Below are positions 8,623 to 19,145 of a stretch of 64,000 bases of DNA, one piece after another (position 1 is the first letter of the stretch; each line of letters starts with the position of its first letter). The DNA comes from Taklimakanibacter deserti (GTDB lineage: Bacteria > Pseudomonadota > Alphaproteobacteria > Rhizobiales > Aestuariivirgaceae): NCBI GenBank assembly GCA_003574785.1, contig QORU01000024.1, positions 1-64,000 of the forward strand. The letters are read 5' to 3'. A program made the translations under genes and the position numbers. The notes beneath the pieces were generated by a model that did no database searches, was not told the DNA's origin, and saw only the letters and a program-made list of their open reading frames with translations.

Positions 8623-11600
8623 TCTGCCGGCTCCCTTCCTTGTCATAGAAGACGGGATCGGTGATCTTCGCCCTGACCACCTTGCCGCCCTCGAGCGGGA
8701 AAGAGATCGTCTCGCCCATGCGGTTGCGCCCGTTCTCGATCAGCGCCATGGCGATCGAGCGGTCGAGCGTCGGCGAATAATAAGTGGAGGTGACCTGGCC
8801 GATCATCGTCATCGGCGGCTTGTCCTTAGGCGTACGCACGGCATAGGCGCCGTCCGGCAGCACTTCCTTGGGGTCCTCGGTCAGGAGCCCGACCAGCTGC
8901 TTGCGTCCCGCACTCTTGAGGAAGGATTGCTCGAGCGAGCGCTTGCCGATGAAGTCCGCCTTCTTCTTCGACACCAGCCCGTCGAGCCCGACATCGGCGG
9001 GCGTCACCGTGCCGTCGGTCTCATCGCCGACGACGATATAGCCCTTCTCGGCGCGGAGCACATGTAGCGCCTCTGTGCCATAGGCCTCGATGCCGAATTC
9101 GGCGCCGGCGGAAAGGATCGCGTCCCAAAGGCCCCGGCCGAAATTGGCCGGCGTCGCCACCTCGTAGGAAAGCTCGCCCGAGAAGCTGATGCGGTAGATG
9201 CGCACCGGATAGCCTGCAAGCTTGCCTTCCTTCATCACCATATGCGGAAAGTCCTCGGCCGAGATATCGAAATCGGGGCCAAGCTTCGAAAGCACTTCGC
9301 GTGCCTTGGGACCCGCAATGGCGAATTGCGCCCATTGCTCGGTGACCGGCGTCACGAAGACCTTGTACTGCGTCCATTCCGTCTGCAGCCACTCTTCGAG
9401 CCAGGCCGCAATGCGATCCGCACCGCCCGAGGTCGTGTGCATGAGGAAATGATCGTCGGCGAGCCTGACCGTGACGCCGTCATCGATGAGGAAGCCGAGC
9501 TCGTTCATCATCAAGCCATAGCGGCAGCGCCCGACCTTCAAGGTCGAGAACATGTTCGTATAGACGCGGTCGAGGAATTCCGCCGCATCCTTACCCTTGA
9601 TCTCGATCTTGCCCAGCGTCGAGGCATCGAGGAGCCCGACCTTCTGCCGCACGCTCAGGATTTCGCGGTTGATCGACCGATGCTTGTCTTCGCCGGCGCG
9701 CGGATAGGTGTAAGCGCGCCGCCATTGCCCGACCGGCTCGAACACCGCGTTCTGCGCCTTGTGCCAGCGAAAGATCGGCGTCTGCCGGATGGGCAGGAAC
9801 AGCTCCTTGGTGAGCGAGCCCGCGATCGAGCCGAAGGAGAAGGGCGTATAGGGCGGCCTGAAGGTGGTGATGCCGATCTCGGGGATCGTCTTGCCCGTCG
9901 CTTCGGCCAGCACGCCCAGGCCGTTGAGGTTCGACGTCTTGCCCTGGTCGGTCGCCATGCCGAAGGTGGTGTAGCGCTTGGTGTGCTCGACCGATTCATA
10001 CCCCTCGCGCTGCGCGAGCTCGAGATCGGCGGCGGTCACATCGTTCTGGAAGTCGATGAAATGCTTGTTGCCCTCATTATATTTGCCGGTGGCCGGCGAG
10101 AACCAGATGGGTTCCAAAGGCTTCTGCGCCGGCGCTTCCGCCTTCGCGCGGTTCAGGCTTGGCGCTGCGTTCTTCACGGCTGCTTCGCCTGCGGCATAGC
10201 CCTCGGCCAGGCAGCCCCCGATATCCATTGTGCCATTGGCGGCACCGACCGCACTGATGGCGTCATGATGCTTGCCGGGCTTGAAACTCTGGAGCGCGCT
10301 GTCGAAAGTGAGCTTACCGCCATTGTGGCACCACAGATTGACGGCCGGGTTGAAGCCGCCCGACATGGCGACGAAATCGCAAGCGATGCGGCTCTCATTG
10401 ACCACGCGGCCCTGACCCCTGCGCCAGGACGCGACCTTGACGCCGGTGACGGACAGCCCGCCGAAACCCGTCTCGACGCCGGCGATCGCCTGGCCGGCGA
10501 GGATATCGATGCCCTGGGCGCGGGCCTCATCGGCCAAGGCGCCTCCCGCATCGGCGCGCGCATCGATGATGCCGGCGATGCCGACACCCGCGCGCTTGAG
10601 GGAAAGAGCGGTGAGATAGGCATCGTCATTGTTGGTGAAGACGACGCCGCGCATGCCGGGCGCGACGCCATAGCGTTCGACGAACGCGCGGACAGCGGTG
10701 GCGAGCATGACGCCGGGCCGATCGTTATTGGCGAAGGCGATCGGCCGCTCGATGGCGCCCGTGGCCAGGATGACTTGTTTGGCGCGCACTTTCCACAAAC
10801 GGTGGCGCGGCGCGCCCTTGGCGAGGCTCGCCGGGTCGTGATCGGCGGCGCGCTCGAACAGCATGACATAGTTGTGGTGCCAGTGGCCGACGGCCGTCGT
10901 GCGCGTCATGACATGCACATTGTCGGCTTGGGCGAGAAGCTCGGCGCGGGCTTTGATCCAGTCGAGCGGGGAGCCGCCATCGATGGTGCCGGAGCTGAGA
11001 TCGCAGACGCCGCCGAAACGGGGCTGTTCATCGCAGATGATGACGCGGGCGCCCGCGGCTTGTGCTGCTTCGGCGGCCGCGAGACCGGCAATGCCGGCGC
11101 CGATGACGAGCACGTCGCAATGCGCATGCATATGCTCGTAAGTGTCGGGATCGCGGCCTTGGGGCGCCTTGCCGAGGCCGGCGGCGCGCCGGATCAGCGG
11201 CTCATAGACATGCTTCCAGAAGGCCTGCGGCCACATGAAGGTCTTGTAGTAGAAGCCGCCCGGGATGAAGCGCGAGAACCGGCTGTTGATGGCGCCGATA
11301 TCGAAGGAGAGCGACGGCCAGCGATTCTGGCTCTGCGCCACGAGCCCGTCATAAAGCTCGATCTGCGTGGCGCGCAGATTGGGCTCGTGCCGCGGACCTT
11401 CGCCGACGCCGATGAGGGCGTTCATTTCCTCAGCCCCCAGGCCCACGACGCCGCGCGGCCGGTGATATTTGAAACTCCGGCCGAAGACGCGCTGGCCATG
11501 GGCGAGGACGGCGGAGGCAACCGTGTCGCCACGTAAGCCGGTGATGGTCTCGCCGTCGAAAGTAAAGCTCACCTTTTTCGTCCGGTCGATGAGGCGTCCG

Positions 11601-11632
11601 CCCTTGGGCAGCCTGTAGGGCTTGCCGCTCAT
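8615..11632 (-). CDS. soxA: Sarcosine oxidase subunit alpha
   Basis: 1005 residues, the usual size for the alpha chain. The ATG at 11632 shares an ATGA overlap with the soxD stop. The N-terminal part starts GKPYRLPKGGRLIDR and includes VSFTFDGETITGLRGDT, the ferredoxin-like fold of this chain. A Rossmann dinucleotide site, VLVIGAGIAGLAAAEAA, follows at about residue 175. The C-terminal 400 residues form a GcvT/aminomethyltransferase-like folate-binding domain (REILSVRQKVGLLDASTLGKIEIKG; later SFSGELSYEVATP). It binds NAD and tetrahydrofolate and receives formaldehyde from the beta-subunit active site. No truncation seen. Confidence 0.95.
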   Translation of the reverse strand: MSGKPYRLPKGGRLIDRTKKVSFTFDGETITGLRGDTVASAVLAHGQRVFGRSFKYHRPRGVVGLGAEEMNALIGVGEGPRHEPNLRATQIELYDGLVAQSQNRWPSLSFDIGAINSRFSRFIPGGFYYKTFMWPQAFWKHVYEPLIRRAAGLGKAPQGRDPDTYEHMHAHCDVLVIGAGIAGLAAAEAAQAAGARVIICDEQPRFGGVCDLSSGTIDGGSPLDWIKARAELLAQADNVHVMTRTTAVGHWHHNYVMLFERAADHDPASLAKGAPRHRLWKVRAKQVILATGAIERPIAFANNDRPGVMLATAVRAFVERYGVAPGMRGVVFTNNDDAYLTALSLKRAGVGIAGIIDARADAGGALADEARAQGIDILAGQAIAGVETGFGGLSVTGVKVASWRRGQGRVVNESRIACDFVAMSGGFNPAVNLWCHNGGKLTFDSALQSFKPGKHHDAISAVGAANGTMDIGGCLAEGYAAGEAAVKNAAPSLNRAKAEAPAQKPLEPIWFSPATGKYNEGNKHFIDFQNDVTAADLELAQREGYESVEHTKRYTTFGMATDQGKTSNLNGLGVLAEATGKTIPEIGITTFRPPYTPFSFGSIAGSLTKELFLPIRQTPIFRWHKAQNAVFEPVGQWRRAYTYPRAGEDKHRSINREILSVRQKVGLLDASTLGKIEIKGKDAAEFLDRVYTNMFSTLKVGRCRYGLMMNELGFLIDDGVTVRLADDHFLMHTTSGGADRIAAWLEEWLQTEWTQYKVFVTPVTEQWAQFAIAGPKAREVLSKLGPDFDISAEDFPHMVMKEGKLAGYPVRIYRISFSGELSYEVATPANFGRGLWDAILSAGAEFGIEAYGTEALHVLRAEKGYIVVGDETDGTVTPADVGLDGLVSKKKADFIGKRSLEQSFLKSAGRKQLVGLLTEDPKEVLPDGAYAVRTPKDKPPMTMIGQVTSTYYSPTLDRSIAMALIENGRNRMGETISFPLEGGKVVRAKITDPVFYDKEGSRQNV

Positions 11633-11988
11633 GAGGACTTTCCTTTGCCGCTCTCGAGCTTGTCCTTGAAGAAGGACGCCCATTCGCCGGTCGCCGCTTC
11701 CATCCATTGGCGGGGCGGCAATTCTGCGATGCCGTAGGTCGCCTTGAAGTCCATGGTCACCGTGTCGCGCACCGCATGGAACCACTTGCCGCAGCCGCGG
11801 TCGCAGCGCCAGCGCTCGAAATGCAGCCCCTTGGGATTGCGCCGCATGAACAGGTAATCGCGCTGCTCGGCATCGCTCACATGGGCGGGATCGTGCGTCG
11901 CGGGCCGCCTTATATGGGCCTCGCCGCCATAGTGGAAATCCGTCTCGTCGCCTTCGGCGCCACAGACCGGGCAATGAACGATCAGCAT
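11629..11988 (-). CDS. soxD: Sarcosine oxidase subunit delta
   Basis: 119 residues. Small zinc-binding subunit of the heterotetramer, recognised by CPVCG at residues 6-10 and the downstream RCDRGCGKWF motif that supplies further ligands. HFERWRCDRGCGKWFHAVRDT is the family signature. Its start lies 28 nt downstream of soxB and its stop overlaps the soxA start, so translation is probably coupled within the operon. Confidence 0.93.
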   Translation of the reverse strand: MLIVHCPVCGAEGDETDFHYGGEAHIRRPATHDPAHVSDAEQRDYLFMRRNPKGLHFERWRCDRGCGKWFHAVRDTVTMDFKATYGIAELPPRQWMEAATGEWASFFKDKLESGKGKSS

Positions 11989-12016
11989 GAAGGGGAGCTC
12001 CTGAAGGTCTCGATCA

Positions 12017-13270
12017 TCAGTGCGCCACCGCCGCGGCGACGCTCTCGTCGATGAAGCGGCCCTCGATGAAACGGTTGAGGCCGAAGGGTTCGGCGATCGG
12101 ATGCGGGCGGTCGTGGAAGATCGTATCGGCGAAGACTAGCCCTGAGCCCGGGATGGATTTGAAGCCGCCGGTACCCCAGCCGCAATTGACATAGAGCCCT
12201 TCGACGTCGGTCTTGCCGATGATCGGCGAGCGGTCGCCGGTCATGTCGACGATGCCGCCCCACATGCGCAGCATCCTGAGGCGCGAGATGATCGGGAAGG
12301 TCTCGACCAGCGCCGTCACCGTGCGCTCGAGGGCCGGGAAGGAGCCGCGCTGCGAATAGTTATTGTAAGGATCGGTGCCGCCGCCCACCACCAGTTCGCC
12401 CTTGTCGGATTGGCTCAAATAGCCATGCACCGTATTGGCCATCACCACGCAATCGAGCACCGGCTTGATCGGCTCGGAGACCAAGGCCTGCAGGCACAGG
12501 CTTTCGATCGGCAGCCTGAGTCCCGCCGTCTGCACGATGGTCGAGACATGGCCGGCGGTGACGACGGCGACCTTCTTCGTCTTGATGAAGCCCTTCGACG
12601 TTTCGATGCCGGCGACTTTTCCGCCGTCGCGGCGGATGGAGAAGACCTCGCAATTCTGGATGATGTCGACGCCGAGGCTGTCCGCTCCCCGGGCATAGCC
12701 CCAGGCCACCGCGTCATGACGGCCGGTGCCGCCCCTCGGCTGGTAATAGGCGCCGAGGATCGGGTAGCGGCTGTTCGGATCGTCATTGATGATGGGCGCG
12801 ATCTTCTTGACCTCTTGCGGAGTGATCATGCGGCAATCGAGGCCGGCGAGCCGGTTGGCATGGGCGGTGCGCTTGAAGGCGCGGAACTCGTGCTCGGTCT
12901 GGCACAGCATCATCACGCCGCGCGGCGAGAACATCACATTGAAATTGAGGTCGTGCGAGAGCTCCTCATAGAGCGAGCGGGCGAGCTCATAGATCGCGAT
13001 CGAGGGATCCTGCAGATAGTTCGAGCGGATGATGGTGGTGTTGCGCCCGGTATTGCCGCCGCCGAGCCAGCCCTTCTCGACCACCGCGATATTGGTGAGC
13101 TTGTGGTTCTTGGCGAGATAATAGGCGGTGGCGAGGCCATGGCCGCCGGCTCCCACGATGACCGCATCATATTCGGCCTTGGGATCGGGGCTCCGCCAGG
13201 CCCGCTCCCAGTCCTTGTGGTAGTTCATCGCGTTGCGCGCGAGGGAAAAGATCGAATAGCGGGACTTCAT
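12017..13270 (-). CDS. soxB: Sarcosine oxidase subunit beta
   Basis: 417 residues from the ATG at 13270 (MKSRYSIFSLARNAMNYHKDW, the usual N-terminus). FAD-dependent catalytic chain that oxidises sarcosine. The dinucleotide fold is VIVGAGGHGLATAYYLAK at about 38-54. RHDAVAWGYAR contains His185, at the place where the family attaches FMN covalently. First gene of the sox operon, divergent from ccmI across about 155 bp that must hold both promoters. No regulatory gene or glyA/purU neighbour is present, unlike many sox loci. Confidence 0.95.
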   Translation of the reverse strand: MKSRYSIFSLARNAMNYHKDWERAWRSPDPKAEYDAVIVGAGGHGLATAYYLAKNHKLTNIAVVEKGWLGGGNTGRNTTIIRSNYLQDPSIAIYELARSLYEELSHDLNFNVMFSPRGVMMLCQTEHEFRAFKRTAHANRLAGLDCRMITPQEVKKIAPIINDDPNSRYPILGAYYQPRGGTGRHDAVAWGYARGADSLGVDIIQNCEVFSIRRDGGKVAGIETSKGFIKTKKVAVVTAGHVSTIVQTAGLRLPIESLCLQALVSEPIKPVLDCVVMANTVHGYLSQSDKGELVVGGGTDPYNNYSQRGSFPALERTVTALVETFPIISRLRMLRMWGGIVDMTGDRSPIIGKTDVEGLYVNCGWGTGGFKSIPGSGLVFADTIFHDRPHPIAEPFGLNRFIEGRFIDESVAAAVAH

Positions 13271-13425
13271 GCTGGCCCTCTGAAAACCAGTCCGCTCTTT
13301 ATCAAAAGGGGGGTAGGGGCGCATCCGGTTTCCGACGCCCCATTGCTGCCATGCGACAATGCGACGGACCCTTTTGCGAGGCCGGGACACTATTATTGGC
13401 AGGATCACCGGAACGCCATGACAGC

Positions 13426-14520
13426 ATGCTGAATTTCCTTGTTTTTGCGGTACTTGCGGCGGCCGTTATGCTGGCCGTCTGCTGGCCCGTCCTGAAAACG
13501 AGGACGGCGGGGCCGGCCCGCGCCCAGTATGATGAAGCCGTGTTCCGCGACCAGCTCGCCGAGCTCGAGCGCGACAAAGCGCGGGGCCTCATCGGACCTG
13601 CCGAGGCCGAGGCTGCCCGCAACGAGATCGCCCGCCGCCTCCTTTCGGTCGGCCAGGGTGGGCCGGCCGCCGCGGCCTCGGACGCCGGCAAATGGACCGT
13701 CCTTGCGGCCGCCGCCTTCATACCCGCTGTGTCGCTGGCGCTCTACCTCGCCATCGGAGCGCCGGGGCAGCCGGACTTGCCGCTGAAGGCCAGGCTCGAC
13801 AATGCGGTCGCCAATAACGATCTCCTGGCCCTGATGGCGAAGGCCGAGGCCCATCTCGCGGAAAAGCCCGACGACCTCCAGGGCTGGGAAATCTTAGGTC
13901 CCCTCTATCGCGGCACCGGGCGCTATGCCGATGCGGCGAAAGCCTTTGCCAACATCCTGAGGCTCAAGGGACCCGATGCCGGGGTTTATGGCGATTATGG
14001 CGAAGCGCTGGTGCTCGCCAATCAGGGCCTTGTGCCCAAGGAGGCGGCCCAGGTCTTTGCCGAGGCGCTGAAACGCGATCCCAAATCACCCAAGGCGCGC
14101 TTCTATGCCGGTTTGGCTCTCAAGCAGGACGGCAAGACCGCCGAAGCTTTGGCCCTCTGGCAGGCGCTCCTCGCCGATACGAAGCCCGATGACAGCTGGC
14201 GGGGCGCTCTCGAAGGCCAGATCGCGTCGCTGTCGCCGGGCGCCCCGGCTCTGTCGGACGAGCAGGTCGCCACCACCCAGGATATGAGTGCGGAGGATCG
14301 CGAAAAAATGATCCGCGGCATGGTTGACGGCCTGGAGGAGCGGCTTAAGTCGAGCCCATCCGATCTCGAGGGCTGGCAGCGCCTCATCAAGGCACGCGCG
14401 GTGCTCGGTGAAATGGACAAGGCGCGCGAGGCGTATGCAACGGCTAAGGAACAGTTCAAGGCCGACGCAGAGGCGTCCGCCGCCCTCGCGCAGGCGGCAA
14501 AGCAGATAGGGATCGACTAG
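13426..14520 (+). CDS. ccmI: Cytochrome c biogenesis protein CcmI
   Basis: 364 residues from ATG 13426. Two N-terminal membrane helices (LNFLVFAVLAAAVMLAVCWPVL and TVLAAAAFIPAVSLALYLAIG) flank the YDEAVFRDQLAELERDKARGLI segment with the conserved arginine-rich coiled coil. The periplasmic remainder is TPR-like (ALALWQALLADTKPDD and repeats) and presents apocytochrome c to the CcmFH haem ligase. The stop abuts the ccmE start. Equivalent to rhizobial cycH. Confidence 0.92.
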   Translation: MLNFLVFAVLAAAVMLAVCWPVLKTRTAGPARAQYDEAVFRDQLAELERDKARGLIGPAEAEAARNEIARRLLSVGQGGPAAAASDAGKWTVLAAAAFIPAVSLALYLAIGAPGQPDLPLKARLDNAVANNDLLALMAKAEAHLAEKPDDLQGWEILGPLYRGTGRYADAAKAFANILRLKGPDAGVYGDYGEALVLANQGLVPKEAAQVFAEALKRDPKSPKARFYAGLALKQDGKTAEALALWQALLADTKPDDSWRGALEGQIASLSPGAPALSDEQVATTQDMSAEDREKMIRGMVDGLEERLKSSPSDLEGWQRLIKARAVLGEMDKAREAYATAKEQFKADAEASAALAQAAKQIGID

Positions 14521-14994
14521 ATGACGATGGTGATGTCATCGCGCCGGACGAGGAAGCAGAAGCGCGCCGCACTCATCCTGGCGGGCGTGGCGCTTCTCGG
14601 CATCGCCGCGGGCCTCGTGCTCTATGCGCTCAACGACACGATCGTCTTCTTCTATACGCCGAGCGAAATCGCCGAGAAGAATGTGACGCCCGGCCAGCGC
14701 TTCCGCCTGGGCGGTCTCGTCGAGACGGGCAGCATCGTCAAGGGTGAGGGCATGACGGTGAGCTTCACCGTCACCGACACGATCAAGGCCATCCCGGTGA
14801 GCTACAAGGGCCAGCTTCCCGATCTCTTCCGCGAGGGCCAGGGTGTCGTGACCGAAGGCCGGCTCGACCCGTCGGGCAAGTTCATCGCCGACACGGTGCT
14901 CGCCAAGCATGACGAGACCTATATGCCGAAGGATGTCGCCGACCGCCTGAAAGAGAAGGGCGTGTGGAAGGAAGGCAAGGGGGCAGGCCCGTGA
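14521..14994 (+). CDS. ccmE: Periplasmic haem chaperone CcmE
   Basis: 157 residues, membrane-anchored by one N-terminal helix ([21 protein letters not shown]) with an OB-fold domain outside. [10 protein letters not shown] contains His130, the covalent haem attachment site, and Tyr134, the usual axial ligand. It receives haem from CcmABCD, which are not in this window, and passes it to CcmF. Starts immediately after the ccmI stop; in-frame methionines at codons 3 and 5 are possible alternative starts. Equivalent to cycJ. Confidence 0.95.
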   Translation: MTMVMSSRRTRKQKRAALILAGVALLGIAAGLVLYALNDTIVFFYTPSEIAEKNVTPGQRFRLGGLVETGSIVKGEGMTVSFTVTDTIKAIPVSYKGQLPDLFREGQGVVTEGRLDPSGKFIADTVLAKHDETYMPKDVADRLKEKGVWKEGKGAGP

Positions 14995-16970
14995 TCGCCG
15001 AGACCGGCCATTTCGCGCTGATCCTGGCCCTGGCGACAGCGCTGGTGCAATTCGTGGTGCCGCTCTATGGCGCCGCCAAGGGCGACCGCGCCTTGATGAA
15101 TGTCGCGGCCCCCGCCGCTCTGGCGCAGTTCTCGCTCATCGTCATCGCCTTCTTCGCGCTGATGCATGCCTATGTGACGTCCGATTTCTCGCTCGCCAAT
15201 GTCTGGGAGAACTCGCACTCGGCCAAGCCGCTCCTCTACAAGATCTCGGGCGTGTGGGGTAACCATGAAGGCTCGATGGTGCTCTGGGTGTTGATCCTGG
15301 CGCTCTTCGGCTCGGGCGTTGCCTTGTTCGGCAACAACCTTCCGCTCGAGCTCAAATCGCGCGTGCTCGCCATCCAGGGTTCGATCGGCGCCGCCTTTCT
15401 CCTGTTCATCCTCGCGAGCTCCAACCCGTTCCTGCGCCTCTCGCCGCCGCCTATCGAAGGCAACGGCCTCAACCCCTTGCTGCAGGATCCGGCCCTCGCC
15501 TTCCACCCGCCCTTCCTCTATGCGGGCTATGTGGGCTTGTCCGTCGCCTTCTCCTTCGCCATCGCCGCTTTGATCGACGGCAAGGTCGATGCCGCCTGGG
15601 CGCGCTGGGTGAGGCCATGGACGCTCGCCGCCTGGATGTTCCTCACCATCGGCATCGCCATGGGCTCCTGGTGGGCCTATTACGAACTGGGCTGGGGCGG
15701 CTTCTGGTTCTGGGATCCGGTCGAGAATGCCTCCTTCATGCCGTGGCTCGTTGCGGCCGCACTCCTGCATTCGGCGGTCGTGGTCGAGAAGCGCAACGCG
15801 CTCAAGGTCTGGACCATCCTTCTCGCCATCCTCGCCTTCTCGCTGTCGCTCGTCGGCACCTTCCTGGTGCGCTCGGGCGTGCTCACCTCCGTCCACGCGT
15901 TCGCCGTCGATCCGGCGCGCGGCGTCTTCATCCTGATGATCCTCACCGTCTTCATCGGCGGCGCGCTGACGCTCTTCGCCTGGCGGGCGCCGGCGCTCAA
16001 GGCCGGCGGCCTCTTCGCGCCCATGAGCCGCGAAGGCGGCCTCGTCATCAACAACCTGCTGCTCTGCGTCGCCTGCGCCGCGGTGTTCATCGGGACGCTC
16101 TATCCTTTGGCGCTCGAGACGCTGACCGACGAGAAGATCTCGGTCGGTCCGCCTTACTTCAACCTGACCTTCGGTCTCATCATGCTGCCCTTGCTGCTGC
16201 TCGTTCCGGCTGGGCCGCTCCTCACCTGGAAGCGCGCCGAGGCCTGGCCGGTGATCCAGCGACTGTGGGCCGCGGCGCTCGTGACTTTTGCCGTCGCCAT
16301 CGTCCTTCTCGTCGCCACCCGGCGCGGGCCGTGGCTGGCGCCTTTCGGCGTAGCGCTTGGACTGTGGCTCATCCTCGGCGCCTTGGTCGAGCTCGCCGAG
16401 CGCATCGCTCTGTTCCGCACCTCCTGGCAGGCCTCCTGGTCCAGACTGCGCGGCCTGCCGCGCTCATCGTTCGGCATGACGTTCGCCCATGCGGGGCTGG
16501 GTGTCATGATCATCGGCATCTTCGCCGTGACGACCTGGCGCGAGGAGCACATTCTGGCGATGAAGGCGGGCGACAAGCTCAGCGTCGCGGGCTATGAGCT
16601 GACTTATCTGGGCGAGGCGCCGATGACCGGCCCCAACTATACCGGCGATGCCGGGCGGTTCCGCGTCATGGACGGCAATCGCGAAGTGGCGGTGCTCGCC
16701 TCCGAGAAGCGCCGGTTTCAGCCGAGCGGCCAGGAGACGACCGAGGTCGGGCTGCTGCAGGCCTGGTCGGGCGATCTCTATGTCGTGATGGGCGATCGCA
16801 TGAATGACGGGACCCGCGCCATGCGCATCTATTTCAATCCGCTGGTCTCGCTGATCTGGCTCGGCACTTTGGTGATGTTCCTGGGCGGCTTGATATCGCT
16901 GACCGACCGGCGCTTCCGCGTCGGCGTGCCGCGGCTCGCGCGCAAGCCCGTGGCCCAGGCAGCGGAGTGA
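14991..16970 (+). CDS. ccmF: Cytochrome c haem lyase subunit CcmF
   Basis: 659 residues from a GTG start at 14991 that overlaps the ccmE stop (GTGA). A polytopic inner-membrane protein with the tryptophan-rich haem-binding loop [19 protein letters not shown] at about 225-243 and conserved histidines around it ([21 protein letters not shown]). Together with CcmI and CcmH it ligates haem to apocytochrome c. The C-terminal periplasmic region ([21 protein letters not shown]) is complete. Equivalent to cycK. Confidence 0.95.
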   Translation: MIAETGHFALILALATALVQFVVPLYGAAKGDRALMNVAAPAALAQFSLIVIAFFALMHAYVTSDFSLANVWENSHSAKPLLYKISGVWGNHEGSMVLWVLILALFGSGVALFGNNLPLELKSRVLAIQGSIGAAFLLFILASSNPFLRLSPPPIEGNGLNPLLQDPALAFHPPFLYAGYVGLSVAFSFAIAALIDGKVDAAWARWVRPWTLAAWMFLTIGIAMGSWWAYYELGWGGFWFWDPVENASFMPWLVAAALLHSAVVVEKRNALKVWTILLAILAFSLSLVGTFLVRSGVLTSVHAFAVDPARGVFILMILTVFIGGALTLFAWRAPALKAGGLFAPMSREGGLVINNLLLCVACAAVFIGTLYPLALETLTDEKISVGPPYFNLTFGLIMLPLLLLVPAGPLLTWKRAEAWPVIQRLWAAALVTFAVAIVLLVATRRGPWLAPFGVALGLWLILGALVELAERIALFRTSWQASWSRLRGLPRSSFGMTFAHAGLGVMIIGIFAVTTWREEHILAMKAGDKLSVAGYELTYLGEAPMTGPNYTGDAGRFRVMDGNREVAVLASEKRRFQPSGQETTEVGLLQAWSGDLYVVMGDRMNDGTRAMRIYFNPLVSLIWLGTLVMFLGGLISLTDRRFRVGVPRLARKPVAQAAE

Positions 16971-16973
16971 AGG

Positions 16974-17432
16974 ATGAAGCGGCTTCTCGCAGGTCTTTTC
17001 CTGCTCATGATCGCGATCCTGCCGGCGAAGGCGGTCCAGCCCGATGAGATCCTGTCCGATCCGGCGCTGGAGAGCCGCGCGCGCGCCCTGTCGGAAGGGT
17101 TGCGTTGCCTCGTCTGCCAGAACCAGTCGATCGATGATTCGAACGCGCCCTTGGCGCGCGACCTGCGCATTCTCATTCGCGAAAGGCTGAAGGCCGGCGA
17201 CAGCGACGCGCAGGCGATCGACTTCGTCGTCGCGCGCTATGGCGATTTCGTGCTGTTGCGGCCGCGCTTCACGCCCGAGACCTGGCTTTTGTGGATCGGG
17301 CCTTTTGCCTTGCTGCTGGTCGCCGGGACGTTTCTCTTTTTGCGCCGGCGCAGAGGCGGCAATGAGGCCGAAAAAGCTCTGGCGCCCGAGGAAGAGGCGG
17401 CACTCAAGCGCGCTCTCGATCGCCGATCGTGA
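16974..17432 (+). CDS. ccmH: Cytochrome c maturation thiol-disulfide protein CcmH
   Basis: 152 residues; signal sequence or N-terminal anchor (LLAGLFLLMIAILPAKA), then the diagnostic LRCLVCQNQSIDDSNAPLA with the CXXC that keeps apocytochrome cysteines reduced. A second membrane helix (WLLWIGPFALLLVAGTFLFL) and a charged tail follow. Starts 3 nt after ccmF and closes the ccm operon. Equivalent to cycL. Confidence 0.95.
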   Translation: MKRLLAGLFLLMIAILPAKAVQPDEILSDPALESRARALSEGLRCLVCQNQSIDDSNAPLARDLRILIRERLKAGDSDAQAIDFVVARYGDFVLLRPRFTPETWLLWIGPFALLLVAGTFLFLRRRRGGNEAEKALAPEEEAALKRALDRRS

Positions 17433-17594
17433 GCGAACCCGCTTTCACGGGATCGTGAAGGCCGATAAGGGCGAGCCCAAGCCCACATTACAGAAGTTTC
17501 ATCTTGCCGAAAGGTCGCCGTAACCCGCGGATACCTAAGTCTAGGTCTCACTAATAACCCTGCTTTACCTGCTTTGGGACACAAGGAGACTTCC

Positions 17595-19082
17595 ATGACA
17601 ACAAGCACGAAAGTGCGCAACCGCGTGTTGGGCCTGATGGCGTTCGGCCTTCTCGCTACGACGGCGCTCACCGCCAACTTCATGGTGACGCCATCGCTGC
17701 CGGTCCATGCTGAGACCAATCAGCAAGTGGCCCCGCAGGCGGGCTTCGCCGATCTCGCCGCCAAGGTGATGCCAGCCGTGATCAGCGTCGAGGTCAACTT
17801 CGCCAATGTCGCCGACAATTCGGACGACAATGACGATGAGGACATGGGACGCGGCATGCCGAACCTCCCGCAGGACAGCCCGTTCCGCGACTTCTTCAAC
17901 CAGTTCCCGCAGTTCCGCGATCAGTTCCCGCAAGGCGCCCCGCGCCAGCCGCGCGGCGGCGTCGCGCAAGGGTCGGGCTTCGTGATCACGGCCGACGGCT
18001 ATGCCGTGACCAACAACCATGTCGTCGGCAAGGCCGACAAGGTGTCGGTGACCTTCAGCGACGGCCAGAAATACGACGCCAAGGTGATCGGCACCGATCC
18101 CAAGACCGATCTCGCTCTGATCAAGATCGAAGGCGGCAAGAGCTTCAATTATGTGAAGTTCTCCGACAAGGAGCCGCGCGTCGGCGACTGGGTCATGGCG
18201 GTCGGCAACCCCTTCGGCCTCGGCGGCACGGTGACGAGCGGCATCATCTCGGCCCGCGGCCGCGACATCGGCTCGGGTCCGTATGACGACTTCCTGCAGA
18301 TCGACGCCTCGATCAACAAGGGCAATTCCGGCGGCCCTGCCTTCAACCTCGACGGCGAGGTCATCGGCATCAACACCGCCATCTACTCGCCCTCGGGCGG
18401 CAGCGTCGGCATCGGCTTCGCCATTCCGGCTGCGACCGCCAAGGAAGTGGTCGAAAGCCTCAGGACCAACGGCGCGGTGACGCGCGGCTGGCTCGGCGTT
18501 CAGATCCAGCCGGTGACCGACGATATCGCCGAAGGCCTGGGCCTCACGGAGAAGAAAGGCGCGCTTGTCGCCGATGTGACGGAGAAGTCGCCCGCTCTGG
18601 CCGCCGGCATCAAGACCGGTGACACGATCGTCAAGGTCGGCAGCGACGAGGTGAGCGATCCGCGTGATCTCGCCAAGAAGGTGGCGCGCTACACCCCGGG
18701 CAAGTCGGTCGAGGTCACCATCGTGCGCGATGGCAAGACCATGCAGATCCCGGTCGAGCTTGGCAAGATGCCGGGCGACGACCAGGCCGCCAACACCAAG
18801 CCCTCCGAGCCTGAGCGCACGGGCCTTGCCGAGCTCGGCGTGCGCCTGGCGCCCGCCGAAGACGGCGCCGGCGTGAAGGTCATCGACGTGAAGCCCGGCA
18901 GCAGCGCCGATCAGCGCGGCATCCGTCCGGGCGATGTGATCCTCGAGGTCGCGGGCCGCGAGGTTCATGAGCCGGCGGACGTGAAGTCGGCGCTGGCCTC
19001 GGTCAAGGGCAAGCGGATCGTCATGCTGGTCCGCTCCGGCGACAATCAGCGCTTCGTCGCACTGCCGGGCAACGAAGGATGA
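17595..19082 (+). CDS. degP: Periplasmic serine protease, DegP/HtrA (Do) family
   Basis: 495 residues from ATG 17595 (AAGGAG just upstream). A signal peptide ends near VHAETN. The trypsin-like domain has the catalytic triad His142 (AVTNNHVVG), Asp172 (KTDLALIK) and Ser245 (NKGNSGGPAFN). Two PDZ domains follow (about 275-365 and 395-495). Acts in quality control of misfolded envelope proteins. The Q-linker-like acidic and glutamine/proline-rich stretch around residues 75-120 is typical of the family's LA loop. It sits between ccmH and the FeuPQ-like pair, as in rhizobia. A short palindrome ACCTA-agtc-TAGGT at 17533-17546 lies in its leader. Confidence 0.93.
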   Translation: MTTSTKVRNRVLGLMAFGLLATTALTANFMVTPSLPVHAETNQQVAPQAGFADLAAKVMPAVISVEVNFANVADNSDDNDDEDMGRGMPNLPQDSPFRDFFNQFPQFRDQFPQGAPRQPRGGVAQGSGFVITADGYAVTNNHVVGKADKVSVTFSDGQKYDAKVIGTDPKTDLALIKIEGGKSFNYVKFSDKEPRVGDWVMAVGNPFGLGGTVTSGIISARGRDIGSGPYDDFLQIDASINKGNSGGPAFNLDGEVIGINTAIYSPSGGSVGIGFAIPAATAKEVVESLRTNGAVTRGWLGVQIQPVTDDIAEGLGLTEKKGALVADVTEKSPALAAGIKTGDTIVKVGSDEVSDPRDLAKKVARYTPGKSVEVTIVRDGKTMQIPVELGKMPGDDQAANTKPSEPERTGLAELGVRLAPAEDGAGVKVIDVKPGSSADQRGIRPGDVILEVAGREVHEPADVKSALASVKGKRIVMLVRSGDNQRFVALPGNEG

Positions 19083-19107
19083 GACAGCGTCTCGTGCGAC
19101 GCTTGGA

Positions 19108-19137
19108 TGTCACACTCTCCCCCGCTCCCGTGTGACA
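19108..19137. repeat. Inverted repeat between degP and regulator gene
   Basis: Perfect 8-bp arms TGTCACAC (19108-19115) and GTGTGACA (19130-19137) around a 14-nt pyrimidine-rich loop. It lies 25 nt after the degP stop and directly upstream of the stronger hairpin at 19146. Could be an operator or the first part of a tandem terminator. Confidence 0.6.
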
Positions 19138-19145
19138 TTCCAGAC

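Noticed and set aside
9242..11536. Long plus-strand frame opposite soxA
   Set aside because: Antisense shadow of a strongly conserved gene; arginine/aspartate-rich low-information translation typical of GC-rich shadows.
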